The position numbers and the translations under genes were made by a program. Shown piece by piece: positions 54,529 through 64,000 of a stretch of 64,000 nt of DNA; the stretch's first letter is position 1, and each line of letters starts with the position of its first letter. The DNA is from Adenophora triphylla var. japonica (Eukaryota > Streptophyta > Magnoliopsida > Asterales > Campanulaceae), in NCBI GenBank assembly GCA_022495995.1, contig JAFEMH010004879.1:31001-95000 (forward strand), written 5' to 3'. The notes beneath the pieces were generated by a model that was not told where the DNA came from, did not search any database, and saw only the letters and a program-made list of their open reading frames with translations.

Positions 54529-56698
54529 AGTAGGTGTGCGCGTCCTCCCTCAGGTTTGGCCAATAGTAACCTAGCGAGATGATTTTGTCGGCTAAGGTTC
54601 TGGCCCCCGGGTGTCCGCCGCAAACACCTTCATGTACTTCTGCCAAGAGATTTTCGACTTCTTTGGGATAGACACACCTTAGCAGGGGCTTGGTGAAAGA
54701 TCTTCGGTAGAGGACTCCATTCATCACAACGAACCTTGGTGACCTCTTTTTGATAAGTTTTGCTTGTGCTTCATCTTCCGGAAGTTGGCCCTTCTCGATG
54801 TAGTCCATGTAGTTGTCAATCCAGCATCTCTCCTCTCCATCTAGGAGCATGATTTGTAATCTTTCATACGCGGGTTCCTCAGCAAAAAATACGTATGGGT
54901 TAGTCTTGGACTTAGACACATCCATAGTTGCTAGTTTAGATAGAACGTCCACGATTTGGTTATTCTCCCTGCCAATTTGCTTGAGTTCAAAGAATTCCAT
55001 CTTTTTTGTCATGTCTAGGACCAGATCTCTATATTTGGTAAGGGTGGGGTCTTGGGTGTTATACTCTCCCTTTACTTGTTTAACAACTAGTTGGGAGTCA
55101 CAGAATGCCGCTACCTTGGTTGCCCCGTAGAAGGAAGCCAACTCGATACCAAATATTAGAGCTTCGTATTCAGCTTGATTAGTGGAGGCAGGGAACTTAA
55201 ATCGTATGATGTCTTTCATGGTGTACTCTCCTTCTGGGCTTGCTAGTACAACTCTAGCTTCGCTTTTTTCCTTTGTAGCTGATCTGTCTGTGTACAAGAT
55301 CCAGCAATTGGATGGGAGTTCGATGGGAGACTCTTCCTCTTCCGTAGTGCTTTGCTTACGGGAAGTGGGGAGGTGCTCACACATAAAGGTGGTCTCAACC
55401 ATGAAGTCGACCAAAGGCTGTTCCAGGAGGGTCTTCCTTGGTTGGTAAGTGATATCAAACTCAGTAAGAGTGATTGACCAATTTAGGAGACGTCCGGAGC
55501 TGTCCAACTTATGCACGATCTTCTTCAATGGTTCATTGGTGTAAACAGTGATAGGGTGCGCAGAAAAGTAGGCACGTAGTTTCCTTGAGGCAATAACTAG
55601 GGCGTAAACTATCTTTTCCACGTTGAAATATCTGCTCTCCACGTCAGATAATGCCTTGGAGACATAGTAGACGGGCTTCTGCGTTCCTTCTTCATTCCGA
55701 ACTAGAACAGCTGCGACTGCATGATCAATGGCGGCTAGGAATACATACAGCATCTCACCAGTAATCGGACTGCTAAGCAAGGGAGGGGAACCCAAGTACT
55801 CCTTCAACCGGAGGAATGCTTCGGAGCATTCGGGAGTCCAGGACAAGCTCTTGGTACCCTTCAAAACCTTGAAGAAAGGTAATGATTTTTCACCGGATTT
55901 GGCTATGAATCTTCCCAGTGCCGCTATTCTTCCATTTAATCTTTGAACCTCCTTGATGTTGGTCGGTTCCTTCATGTCAATTAGTGCCTTGATTTTCTCG
56001 GGGTTCGCCTCAATTCCCCTTTGCGATACCATGAAGCCCAAGAACTTTCCGGCCGTCACCCCAAATACACACTTACTTGGGTTTAGCTTCATGTTGTTAG
56101 CTCGGAGGTTGTTTATTGTCTCTTCCAAGTCAGGGGTGTGACTGCCCTCCTTGGTCTTAATGAACATGTCATTGATGTAGGCCTCCATATTCCGGCCTAT
56201 TTGTGCGCCAAATACTTGATTCACCATCTGTTGGTATGTGGCACCCGCATTCTTGAGCCCAAAAGGCATCATAACATAGCAATAATTTCCCCTCGGTGTT
56301 TGGAAGGCCGTCTTTTCGATGTCCTCTTCCGCCATTTTGATCTGATGATAGCCTGAATAGGCATCTAGGAAACTGAGTGTTCGGTGTCTGGCTATGGAGT
56401 CAACCAACTTATCGATCCTGGGGAGAGCATAACTATCTTTAGGGCAGGCTTTGTTAAAATCGGTGAAATCGATGCACATTCGCCACTTCCCATTTTGCTT
56501 CTTTACCATTACCACATTGGCCAACCATACGGGGTACTTTACTTCTCGAATGATTCTGGCGCTAAGTAACTTTTGCACCTCTTCCTTTATAGCTTCCTTC
56601 TTATCTCTTGCGAAGTTTCTCCTTGTCTGTGAGATAGTTTTTGCCAATGGATCAACTTCCAAACGGTGGAGTGCTACTTCCTCATTGATCCCCCTCAT
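54524..56698 (-). pseudogene. Pol of element D: RT, RNase H and start of integrase
   Basis: A 724-codon uninterrupted frame. RT covers about residues 10-300: VWLANVVMVKKQNGKWRMCI, then YSGYHQIKMAEEDI. The catalytic box reads YINDM instead of YxDDM (codon 56171-56173, AAT for GAT), so an active-site Asp is lost. RNase H at about 464-600 begins WILYTDRSAT, where Gly of YxDGS is Arg, and has FCDSQLVVKQVKGEYN and NQIVDVLSKLA. The integrase zinc-binding part begins near residue 665 (EVHEGVCGGHPGARTLADKI) and ends at HTYL followed by a stop created by the L4 junction. The true upstream pol continues past 56698, so the ATG there is not the real start. Confidence 0.85.
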
Positions 56699-57139
56699 GT
56701 CTTTGACTCTCCAAGCAAAGACGTCGAGACTGTTTTTTAAGAGGGAGATGATTTCTTCCTTCTCTTTCGGAGATAGCTGGCCCCCAATTTGAATTTTTTA
56801 TTCAGGATAATCAAGATTGATGACTACCTCTTCCAGTTCATCTACGGGCTCCATTTCAGGACCGTCTCGGAATTCCAGGGATTCAATGATGATTTATCTA
56901 ATCCTCCTACCCTCATTATCGTTCACGTTGAGGCCTTCCTTTCCATTAGTTCATCGACGTCAGGCAGATCGACCATCCTCAAGTCAGGGTTGGCCCCGAG
57001 TTCTGGCCGTTGATGAGAATGGGATCTTCCTCAGAGACGGACGGAACTATGCCCTGGTCATCTGCAATTTCTAGGACCATAGGCTCTTCATCAAGTACCT
57101 CATGGATGTGGCTTACCCTAGAGCTGGTATGGGTAGTTT
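56699..57139 (-). pseudogene. Protease-RT linker of element D, broken
   Basis: Acidic linker pieces occur in changing frames: MVLEIADDQG near 57070, and IGGQLSPKEKEEIISLLKNS near 56780 leading into LDVFAWRVKDMRG, the RT lead-in. At least two frame disruptions lie between 57139 and 56790. Confidence 0.6.
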
Positions 57140-57877
57140 TCAAAGATTTAGAGATCTTGATGTTGTCCTCAGGGTGTCTATCTCCACACTTTTAGATTTC
57201 TTTCGGCTTTGCACGACATGTTCCAAGAAGTCCTTGGCGGTCGCCCTCACACATCCGATCCTAGAACGAGTAGGAAATTTGACCCGGTTGTGAGGAAGGG
57301 AGGCAACCAACCCAAGTTTTACTTGACTTGGAATGCCCAGTATAGCATGATAATCACTTGTTAAATCCATGACTACGAAATTGACAGTAGCCGTGGATCG
57401 GAAGGGATGTTCGCCAATTTCAAGTTCTAGCTCAACGGTTCCCTTAGCACCAACCTTATGATTGGTAAAACCTTCCAACCTTCCGTGATAAGGCTACAGC
57501 ATGGTTTCTTTCAAGCCCATCTGTTGGAAGGGAGAGTAGTACAGAATATTGCGGGAGGCTCCCGTGTCAACGAGCAGTCTTTCAGATTCCACATTATCGA
57601 TCCGACCCTTTATCACCAAAGGTTGTTCACGGGCCGCACGGCTCCCAGCCAATTCGTTAGGAGAAAATCTAATAACCTCTTCCGCTTTATGGACCCAAGC
57701 AGGGACGTGGTATACTTTGCTGAGTTCATGGATTTGGTTCCTTAGCTGTCTAGTAGAGACTGTCTCTTTTCGGATCACATGCAGCTTGGCCCTAGGAGGC
57801 CTTTGTTGTTCCTCTTCGCTCTTATCATCATCGTCGCTTTCCTCTTCCTTCTGTTTTCGCTTGCCATCTTTCTTCAT
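57140..57877 (-). pseudogene. Protease of element D, one in-frame stop
   Basis: The frame starting at ATG 57877 has a Lys/Asp/Glu-rich leader, then VYHVPAWVHKAEEVIRFSPN and ERLLVDTGASRNILYYSPF with the D-T-G active-site loop intact (Asp codon 57566-57568). A TAG at 57494-57496 interrupts; the same frame resumes with GRLEGFTNHKVGAKGTVELE and DYHAILGIPSQVKLGLVAS. The stop is a single change, probably C-to-T from CAG. The start ATGA overlaps the gag stop (TGA) by four bases in a different frame, so this ORF would need frameshift or reinitiation, or the offset is a decay product. Confidence 0.75.
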
Positions 57878-59748
57878 GACATAGCGGTCTCTAGCTTTCC
57901 CTCGTCAACCCACCTTTGGATCATTTTCTTGAGGGCATAGTAGCCTTCAGTGTTGTGACCATGGTCCTTGTGGAAATCACAGAATTTGGTAGTGTCACGA
58001 GGGAATTTTGGTTTGTTGCTCAACGGACAAGGTGGGGGAAGATTCACTAGCTGCATGATCTCCGTGATGGGTTTGATAAGAGGGGTGAATACTTCGGGCT
58101 TCTCAGTACTTCTTGTTCTATTCTTCCCCTTAGATCCCTTACCATTCCCATTGTAATTTTGGCAAGTGCCAGCCGCTTCTGGTTCCGCCTTGTCAGATCC
58201 CCTTTTCTTGGTCTTATCCTTGGCCATGGAAATGGCATAAGCCACGTTGTATAAATCAGCCTTGGACTTAGGTTCTCTGGTGGACAGTTCATAGATGAGA
58301 GGACCGGATCTCAATCCGGAATTGAAACAAACAATAACCTCCCTGTCAGTGAGGCTTTCTTCCACTTGTTTCGCCATTTTGCGAAATCGGTTGTAATAAC
58401 TGAGGGTGGTTTCCCCCTTCACTTGCTCGATATTGGCAAGGTCGGTCAATCTCATCTTTCTCCTTCCAGCTATGGCAAAGTGGTCCAAAAACATTCTCCT
58501 CATGCCTATCCAGCTATCGATGAAACATTTTTTCAGCTCACGGAACCAGGTCAAGGCTGTCCCGGAGAAGGTACTTGCGAAAGCTTTACAGAGCATGTCA
58601 TCAGCTTTGGTGAGGAGGTTCATGGTTTGCTCAAAACTTTGCACATGGTCTTTCGCATCGGTGGTTCCGTTGTACTTTTCAAAGCTTGGGACCTTAAAGT
58701 GAGGATTTGGCAGTGCATCGGTTATCCTCTGGGAGAAAGGACGAGTGGACCAGTCATAGTCGTCATTGTCAACCTTCTTTCCCATTTCCATGTCATCAAG
58801 TCTATGTTTCAAGAGTTCCCATTGTCTGGTTTCCACTCCCTTATCGTTGCTAGAGTGGGTGCTGCTTTGGGAGCTACGGGTCGATTTATCCTTAGGGTGA
58901 CCATTCACCCTACTGTGCTCCACGTCATTTCGGTGGCTGTCACGTAGTTTAGATGGTGCTTTATCACGTCTTGGCTCTAACTCGTGGCTACCAAGTATCA
59001 TTCTGTATGGCTCGGGAGTTCTCGGCCGTACAAATTCATGAGGATGAGGTCGGGGAGAGTCTCTCCGAGGACAAGGAGAATCATGGAGAGGTCGACGGGG
59101 TCGAGGTGATCCGGGACGACGAGGTGCCATGACGAGACGAGGAGGGGATAGCCACTTGGACAGGCTGAGCCTCGTCCTTAAAAACCTTGAATCCACTTCT
59201 TGTTCCTTGGAACTCAACTGGCTTCTCAGGTCAACCACCTGGTCTTTCTTTTGATTGTGATGCCGAGGACGGGGAGGATCTCGGAGGGCCAGCTTAGGTG
59301 GTACAGCAGGATCGAGGGGAGGACCTCGTTGCTCACCTTGTTCCCCTCCACGAGAGTTGCCCGTCGAAGTCAGCATGAATTCGGCCATGGAATTATCCGG
59401 GTCCAATTGTAAGAGAGCAGCTAGTGTCTCGTAAATCCTTTGCAATGTCTCCATTTGCCTATGCAGCAGAGTACGTCGGTCAACGGGTTGGGAACTTTCA
59501 GCTTGGCCGACGGCAGTATTCTTCATCATTTTCCTCTCAACTCTCTTCCCTCGAGGACGAGTAGGACGAGGAAGGTTAGCACCTGCTCCCTCGGCAGTTG
59601 GCTGCCCCATGGAACGAAGAGTCATGGCAAGGGGAGGTGGTCCATCGGGCTGAGGTGGAGGAGGAGGAAGCACCTCGGCATTTGGAGTGATCCCGTTTAC
59701 TTGGGTTTGTTCCTCAGCAGTTACACTTGTAAATATCCCGTCTTCCAT
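57874..59748 (-). CDS. Gag of element D
   Basis: An intact 624-codon frame from ATG 59748. Residues about 25-330 are Pro/Arg/Ser-rich and low complexity. The Gag core spans about 335-500: FKVPSFEKYNGTTDAKDHVQ, FSGTALTWFRELKKCFIDSW and FRKMAKQVEESLTDREVIVC, matching the retrotransposon gag family that builds the particle. A basic stretch follows (NGKGSKGKNRTRS), then CDFHKDHGHNTEGYYALKKM, where the usual last Cys of the C-H-H-C finger (DCYAL) is Tyr. The gag ends MS-stop overlapping the protease ATG. The frame survives although pol is mutated. Confidence 0.85.
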   Translation of the reverse strand: MEDGIFTSVTAEEQTQVNGITPNAEVLPPPPPQPDGPPPLAMTLRSMGQPTAEGAGANLPRPTRPRGKRVERKMMKNTAVGQAESSQPVDRRTLLHRQMETLQRIYETLAALLQLDPDNSMAEFMLTSTGNSRGGEQGEQRGPPLDPAVPPKLALRDPPRPRHHNQKKDQVVDLRSQLSSKEQEVDSRFLRTRLSLSKWLSPPRLVMAPRRPGSPRPRRPLHDSPCPRRDSPRPHPHEFVRPRTPEPYRMILGSHELEPRRDKAPSKLRDSHRNDVEHSRVNGHPKDKSTRSSQSSTHSSNDKGVETRQWELLKHRLDDMEMGKKVDNDDYDWSTRPFSQRITDALPNPHFKVPSFEKYNGTTDAKDHVQSFEQTMNLLTKADDMLCKAFASTFSGTALTWFRELKKCFIDSWIGMRRMFLDHFAIAGRRKMRLTDLANIEQVKGETTLSYYNRFRKMAKQVEESLTDREVIVCFNSGLRSGPLIYELSTREPKSKADLYNVAYAISMAKDKTKKRGSDKAEPEAAGTCQNYNGNGKGSKGKNRTRSTEKPEVFTPLIKPITEIMQLVNLPPPCPLSNKPKFPRDTTKFCDFHKDHGHNTEGYYALKKMIQRWVDEGKLETAMS

Positions 59749-60065
59749 TGCGAATCAGTGATTGCAGACAGCAAATTGGTAAACAGCGAATTTTTCAACA
59801 GAACAAAATTTCCAGCCAAAATTTGGGACAGATTCTGAATACTAATACCAAATTGCAATTGCGAATTTAATACCACGAAAATTTCCAGCTAAACGCGGTT
59901 GCTTCAGGCGGAAATTTGCAGATTCCGGCTAAATTTTGCAGAATCCGGCAAAATCAGGATCAAAGCAAAAACGGAACATATTTTTCCGTTGAATCAAGAA
60001 CAAATTCGGCAAGAATATGGCTTCAGACGAACTTTTTCCAGGCCAAACAAAGGGTGTTTGAATCG
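59749..60065 (-). other. 5' leader of element D
   Basis: Non-coding leader between PBS and gag, with AATTTGCAGATTCCGGC-like repeats (59905-59960). No uORF of note on the minus strand; plus-strand frames 59899-60182 are chance. Confidence 0.5.
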
Positions 60066-60085
60066 ATTACCCGGCAATGGAACCA
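60066..60085 (-). other. Primer-binding site of element D
   Basis: The minus strand reads TGGTTCCATTGCCGGGTAAT two bases after the LTR end ATCA. It resembles TGGCGCCGTTGCCGGG, the tRNA-Asp PBS used by several plant gypsy elements, with changes. Confidence 0.55.
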
Positions 60086-60087
60086 AT

Positions 60088-60958
60088 TGATGAAGCCAAA
60101 ATTGTCAAATCAGCCCAAATCCAAGCGATCGTTTGCTCCGGCGATTGCTAGACCTGAAAATAAGACAAAACACGTAAACTAAGCCGGGGCTTGACCGGCG
60201 AAGGCCCTCCGGCGTGAGAGTAAGTCACGGTTTTGTATTGAGAAACTAAATTGACAGAGTTTCTCTATGTAAAAAGTAACGCACCAAATAATGTGCTATA
60301 TGACTTGTATTTATAGGGATGGATTGATAGAATCCATGTTGAATTGAACTTGTAAAGAGATAAGATATAATCCTCAAAGGATTATATCTGTTAAGGAATC
60401 ATTGTTTGACTTGAATTGATGTAGATGGTTACAATCCTGATTGGATAATAACTGTTGAATCCTTGTTTGAATAGGACTGTTAAATCTGCTTGCCGGATAG
60501 TCGAGGAACATAAATGTCTTATCTCGGCATTTGCGTGTAAGCCGAGATGCATGAATTTGCTTCCTCGTCAGTTGATGATCTGCCGACATGTGAATATGCC
60601 CAGACGCATGATTTTGTCTCCTCATCATATGAAGATATGCCGAGGTAAGAACTTTTCTCTCCTCGTCATTTATGACCTCTCGGAGCCTGATGAGTCAAGG
60701 AAATTTGTATGAAGAGCCCGTTGATAATGTTAAGGCCGAGGAGGTACCTCTCGGCATACGAGGAGGGTATCCTCGGCACTTGTAATTGGGGCATTTATAC
60801 TTGTATATTGGGCATTGATTAGCTTTGTTGATGACGATGTACTAGACCGAGGAAGCCCATGGTTGCTTCTCATAACTTATATATGGATTATGTTTATAGC
60901 CCAATCAATTTGGGCCTGACCCGGGCAAGCCCATGTTCGTATCTCGGTTTATACTGTT

Positions 60959-60960
<2 letters not shown>
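60088..60960 (-). mobile_element. 5' LTR of element D
   Basis: In plus coordinates it starts TGATGAAGCC and probably ends ACTGTTCA at 60960, where an AT microsatellite begins; an alternative end is CTTCTCA at 60872. The TATA box on the minus strand is CCTATAAATAC (about 60310-60320). R/U5 carries CACGCCGGAGGGCC and TAGTTTACGTG, shared with the Z LTR. U3 has CCTCGGCAT/ATGCCGAGG motifs repeated in both orientations (60520-60780). Confidence 0.6.
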
Positions 60961-61012
<52 letters not shown>

Positions 61013-61076
61013 ATGTATATATATATGTATATATATGTATATGTATATATATACATGTATATGTATATGTACATAT

Positions 61077-61129
<53 letters not shown>

Positions 61130-61169
61130 CATATATATATGTATATGTATATATATACATATATATATA
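60961..61169. repeat. (AT)n / TATATG compound microsatellite
   Basis: About 209 bases of AT with interspersed GTATAT and ACATAT. The Tyr/Ile frames on both strands (up to 167 codons) are translations of it. Confidence 0.95.
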
Positions 61170-61290
61170 CTCCCTCCGTCCCGATACAAATTGCACACTT
61201 TTCTCATTGGGCATCCCATTACAAACTGCACACTTTCTAAAATGGCAAAGAATCTTCACTATTCCCTCCACTCATTCTCTCTCCTACATT
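61170..61290. mobile_element. Stowaway MITE 4, interrupted by CACTA
   Basis: Left end CTCCCTCCGTCCC with TA before it, then the usual subterminal sequence ending CTCTCTCCTACATT. It is cut at 61290 by a CACTA terminus. The right half is not seen in the window. Confidence 0.7.
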
Positions 61291-61730
61291 CACTACAAGA
61301 AAAACGGCAGTTACCGACGGAAAAATCCGTCACTAAAAGCCAAAAATCCGTCACTAAATTGATTTAGCGACGGATTCCTGACAGAAAAATTCCGATGGTA
61401 AAACGCTCGTCGGTAAATCTTTCGACAGATTACCGACGGATCTCAATCAGCTTTAGCGACGGATTTTTCTGTCGCTATTGTTTTAAAATCCGTTGGTAAT
61501 TTGGTAAAATAAACGACCAATTTAAAGCATTATGCCGACGAATTAGCGACGGAAAATTTCGTCGCTATTTAAATGGTCGTTTTATTTTTTGGATCAATTT
61601 AGTGACGGATTATCGACGGTTCATTCCGTTGCTATTATATATTAAAAAAAATCAATATTTTTTTTATATGTCAAATTATTGAGGGCTTTCCCGACGAATA
61701 TTTCCGTCGCTAAATTTGCCTTTTATATTA
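61291..61730 (+). mobile_element. CACTA transposon terminus and subterminal repeats
   Basis: Begins CACTACAAGAAAAACGGCAG, the CACTA end. About ten copies of CCGTCGCTAA, GCGACGGATTTTTC or ACCGACGGA follow in both orientations to about 61717, the typical subterminal array. The other terminus and any transposase are absent; the array runs into AT-rich DNA and another MITE. Confidence 0.75.
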
Positions 61731-61773
61731 ACAATATTATATATATAAATTTAAAAATATATATTAATATATA

Positions 61774-62225
<452 letters not shown>

Positions 62226-62523
62226 AAAATTTCACTTTGCTCCACCACCATCCACCACCATCCGCCACCATCCACCACCACCACCATCCATCAATCCAAC
62301 AATATCACTGTCAAAATCATCCAATTTTTGGCAAACCGATTTACAAAGATTGATCTACAAAACAAAAAGTCAACAAAATCACATTTGGGGACCTCAGATC
62401 CACACACACAAACACACGAGCTGCATTGATTTCCAGATTCCGCCAAATCAACGCCGGCAGTTGGGGAGAGAGAGAAGAAGACAGCGTTAGGATGGCCCTC
62501 GCCGGAGACGATGAAGGGGACAG

Positions 62524-62694
62524 GATTAGGCGTCGGAGGGTGTGGTTAGGTGTTAAGGCGGAATCGGGTGGCAGCGTCTGATTTGTGACCGGACATGTGT
62601 TGCTCCGACCACGGGATTGCCATTGTTCGATGCTTTCCCTGTCATAGGTTATGCCTGTGATGGTTGTTACTGGATCTTCCATGATTTGGAGAGG
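62524..62694 (-). pseudogene. Fragment of a PUB-type U-box E3 ubiquitin ligase gene
   Basis: The minus strand reads LQIMEDPVTTITGITYDRES, IEQWQSRGRSNTCPVTNQTL and PPDSALTPNHTLRRLI, a near-complete U-box (E2-binding domain) of the PUB22/23/24-like class. The N-terminal residues normally before it (CPIS) are replaced by unrelated codons, and after LRRLI the frame continues as Ser-rich non-homologous sequence to 62341. The ARM-repeat part is missing. An open frame remains, but the truncation at both sides and AT microsatellites on the upstream side suggest a captured or decayed fragment. Confidence 0.8.
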
Positions 62695-62777
62695 GGTTCG
62701 CCGGCGCCGGAGATGGTAGAGATGGAGTAGAGAGAGAAAGTGTGTGTGTGACCGGGAAGAAACGTGTGTGTGTAAGA

Positions 62778-63708
<931 letters not shown>

Positions 63709-63988
63709 CTCCCTCCGTCCCACCCGAATTTGGACAAATTTTCTTTTTGGGCGTCCCATCCGAATTTGGACAATCCAAAAAGGAAAGTTTATAATAATAA
63801 AAAAATGGGCATACCCCACTCACTCATTAACTCCACTCATTCTCCACCATACAATTTATTCAACCAACCACTATTAACTCCACTCATTCTCTCTCTTCAT
63901 TTTCTATCACACATTTTTATTATCTTATTGTTATTTCTTAATCTCCGTGTAAAGTAACTTTGTTCAAATTCGGATGGGACGGAGGGAG
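63709..63988. mobile_element. Stowaway MITE 6, complete
   Basis: CTCCCTCCGTCCCACCCGAA at the left and its near-perfect mirror TTCGGATGGGACGGAGGGAG at the right, with TA on both sides (63707-63708, 63989-63990). 280 bp. The frame at 63730-63957 lies within it and is not a gene. Confidence 0.9.
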
Positions 63989-64000
63989 TATATATATATA

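Larger units (their letters stand above)
54529..60960 (-). mobile_element. Tat-type Ty3/gypsy element D, 3'-truncated
   Basis: Minus strand: 5' LTR (60088-60960), PBS (60066-60085), leader, gag (57874-59748), protease (57140-57877), linker, RT-RNase H-partial integrase (54524-56698). The DFTDFNKACPKDSYALPRID RT box and a CDFHKDHGHNTE gag finger point to the Tat lineage outside Ogre. The element is cut in the integrase zinc-binding region by LTR L4; the missing 3' part is not found elsewhere in the window. Mutations are mostly G-to-A or C-to-T, as after cytosine methylation. Confidence 0.8.

Noticed and set aside
60859..61367. Tyr/Ile-rich frames that look like membrane proteins
   Set aside because: Pure AT microsatellite translated; frames exist on both strands.

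Overview
This is repeat-dominated nuclear DNA from a plant, most likely a eudicot. I see no intact host gene, rRNA or tRNA. The evidence is Tat/Ogre-type Ty3-gypsy LTR retrotransposons, Stowaway MITEs (CTCCCTCCGTCCC ends, TA duplications), Mutator-like elements with 9-bp target duplications, CACTA ends, and intron-bearing fragments of plant genes (VPS26, an ERD6-like sugar transporter, a PUB-type U-box ligase). I cannot name the species. The layout suits a gene-poor, possibly pericentromeric block.

Layout. 1-5394: 3' part of a plus-strand Tat-lineage element (here 'Z') with a four-exon antisense gene of the Transposase_28 type between the pol side and the 3' LTR. 5395-18827: AT-rich DNA full of DNA transposons: Stowaway MITEs, a 2.7-kb Pack-MULE with a captured gene piece, three short MULE-type MITEs with verified 9-bp duplications, minisatellites, and a CACTA-ended segment carrying fused VPS26 and sugar-transporter fragments. 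18828-20605: unassigned DNA, then a minus-strand LTR relic ('F').

20606-54528: a nest of one Ogre-like family. Element A (20606-32241, plus) is a deletion derivative lacking protease, RT, RNase H and integrase. C (32242-36025, minus) is a pol relic. E1 (36026-37854, plus) is the LTR of a relative. B (37855-54528, minus, about 16.7 kb) has all pol domains but is riddled with frameshifts. A and B are an inverted pair. Neither is bounded by matching 5-bp duplications, so both may be recombinants.

54529-60960: element D (minus), a better preserved Tat-type element: 5' LTR, PBS, intact gag, protease with one stop, and a 724-codon RT/RNase H/integrase frame cut off by LTR L4 of element B. 60961-64000: AT microsatellites, Stowaway copies, a CACTA end and a U-box fragment.

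How parts relate. The LTRs of A and B share a U3 with several GGTCCGTACGGACC palindromes just upstream of a TATA box, a PBS resembling the tRNA-Arg primer of Ogre elements, and long tandem-repeat fields before the polypurine tract. Z and D share LTR features of a second Tat family. The captured gene pieces lie inside or beside DNA transposons and are best read as transduplicates, not working genes.
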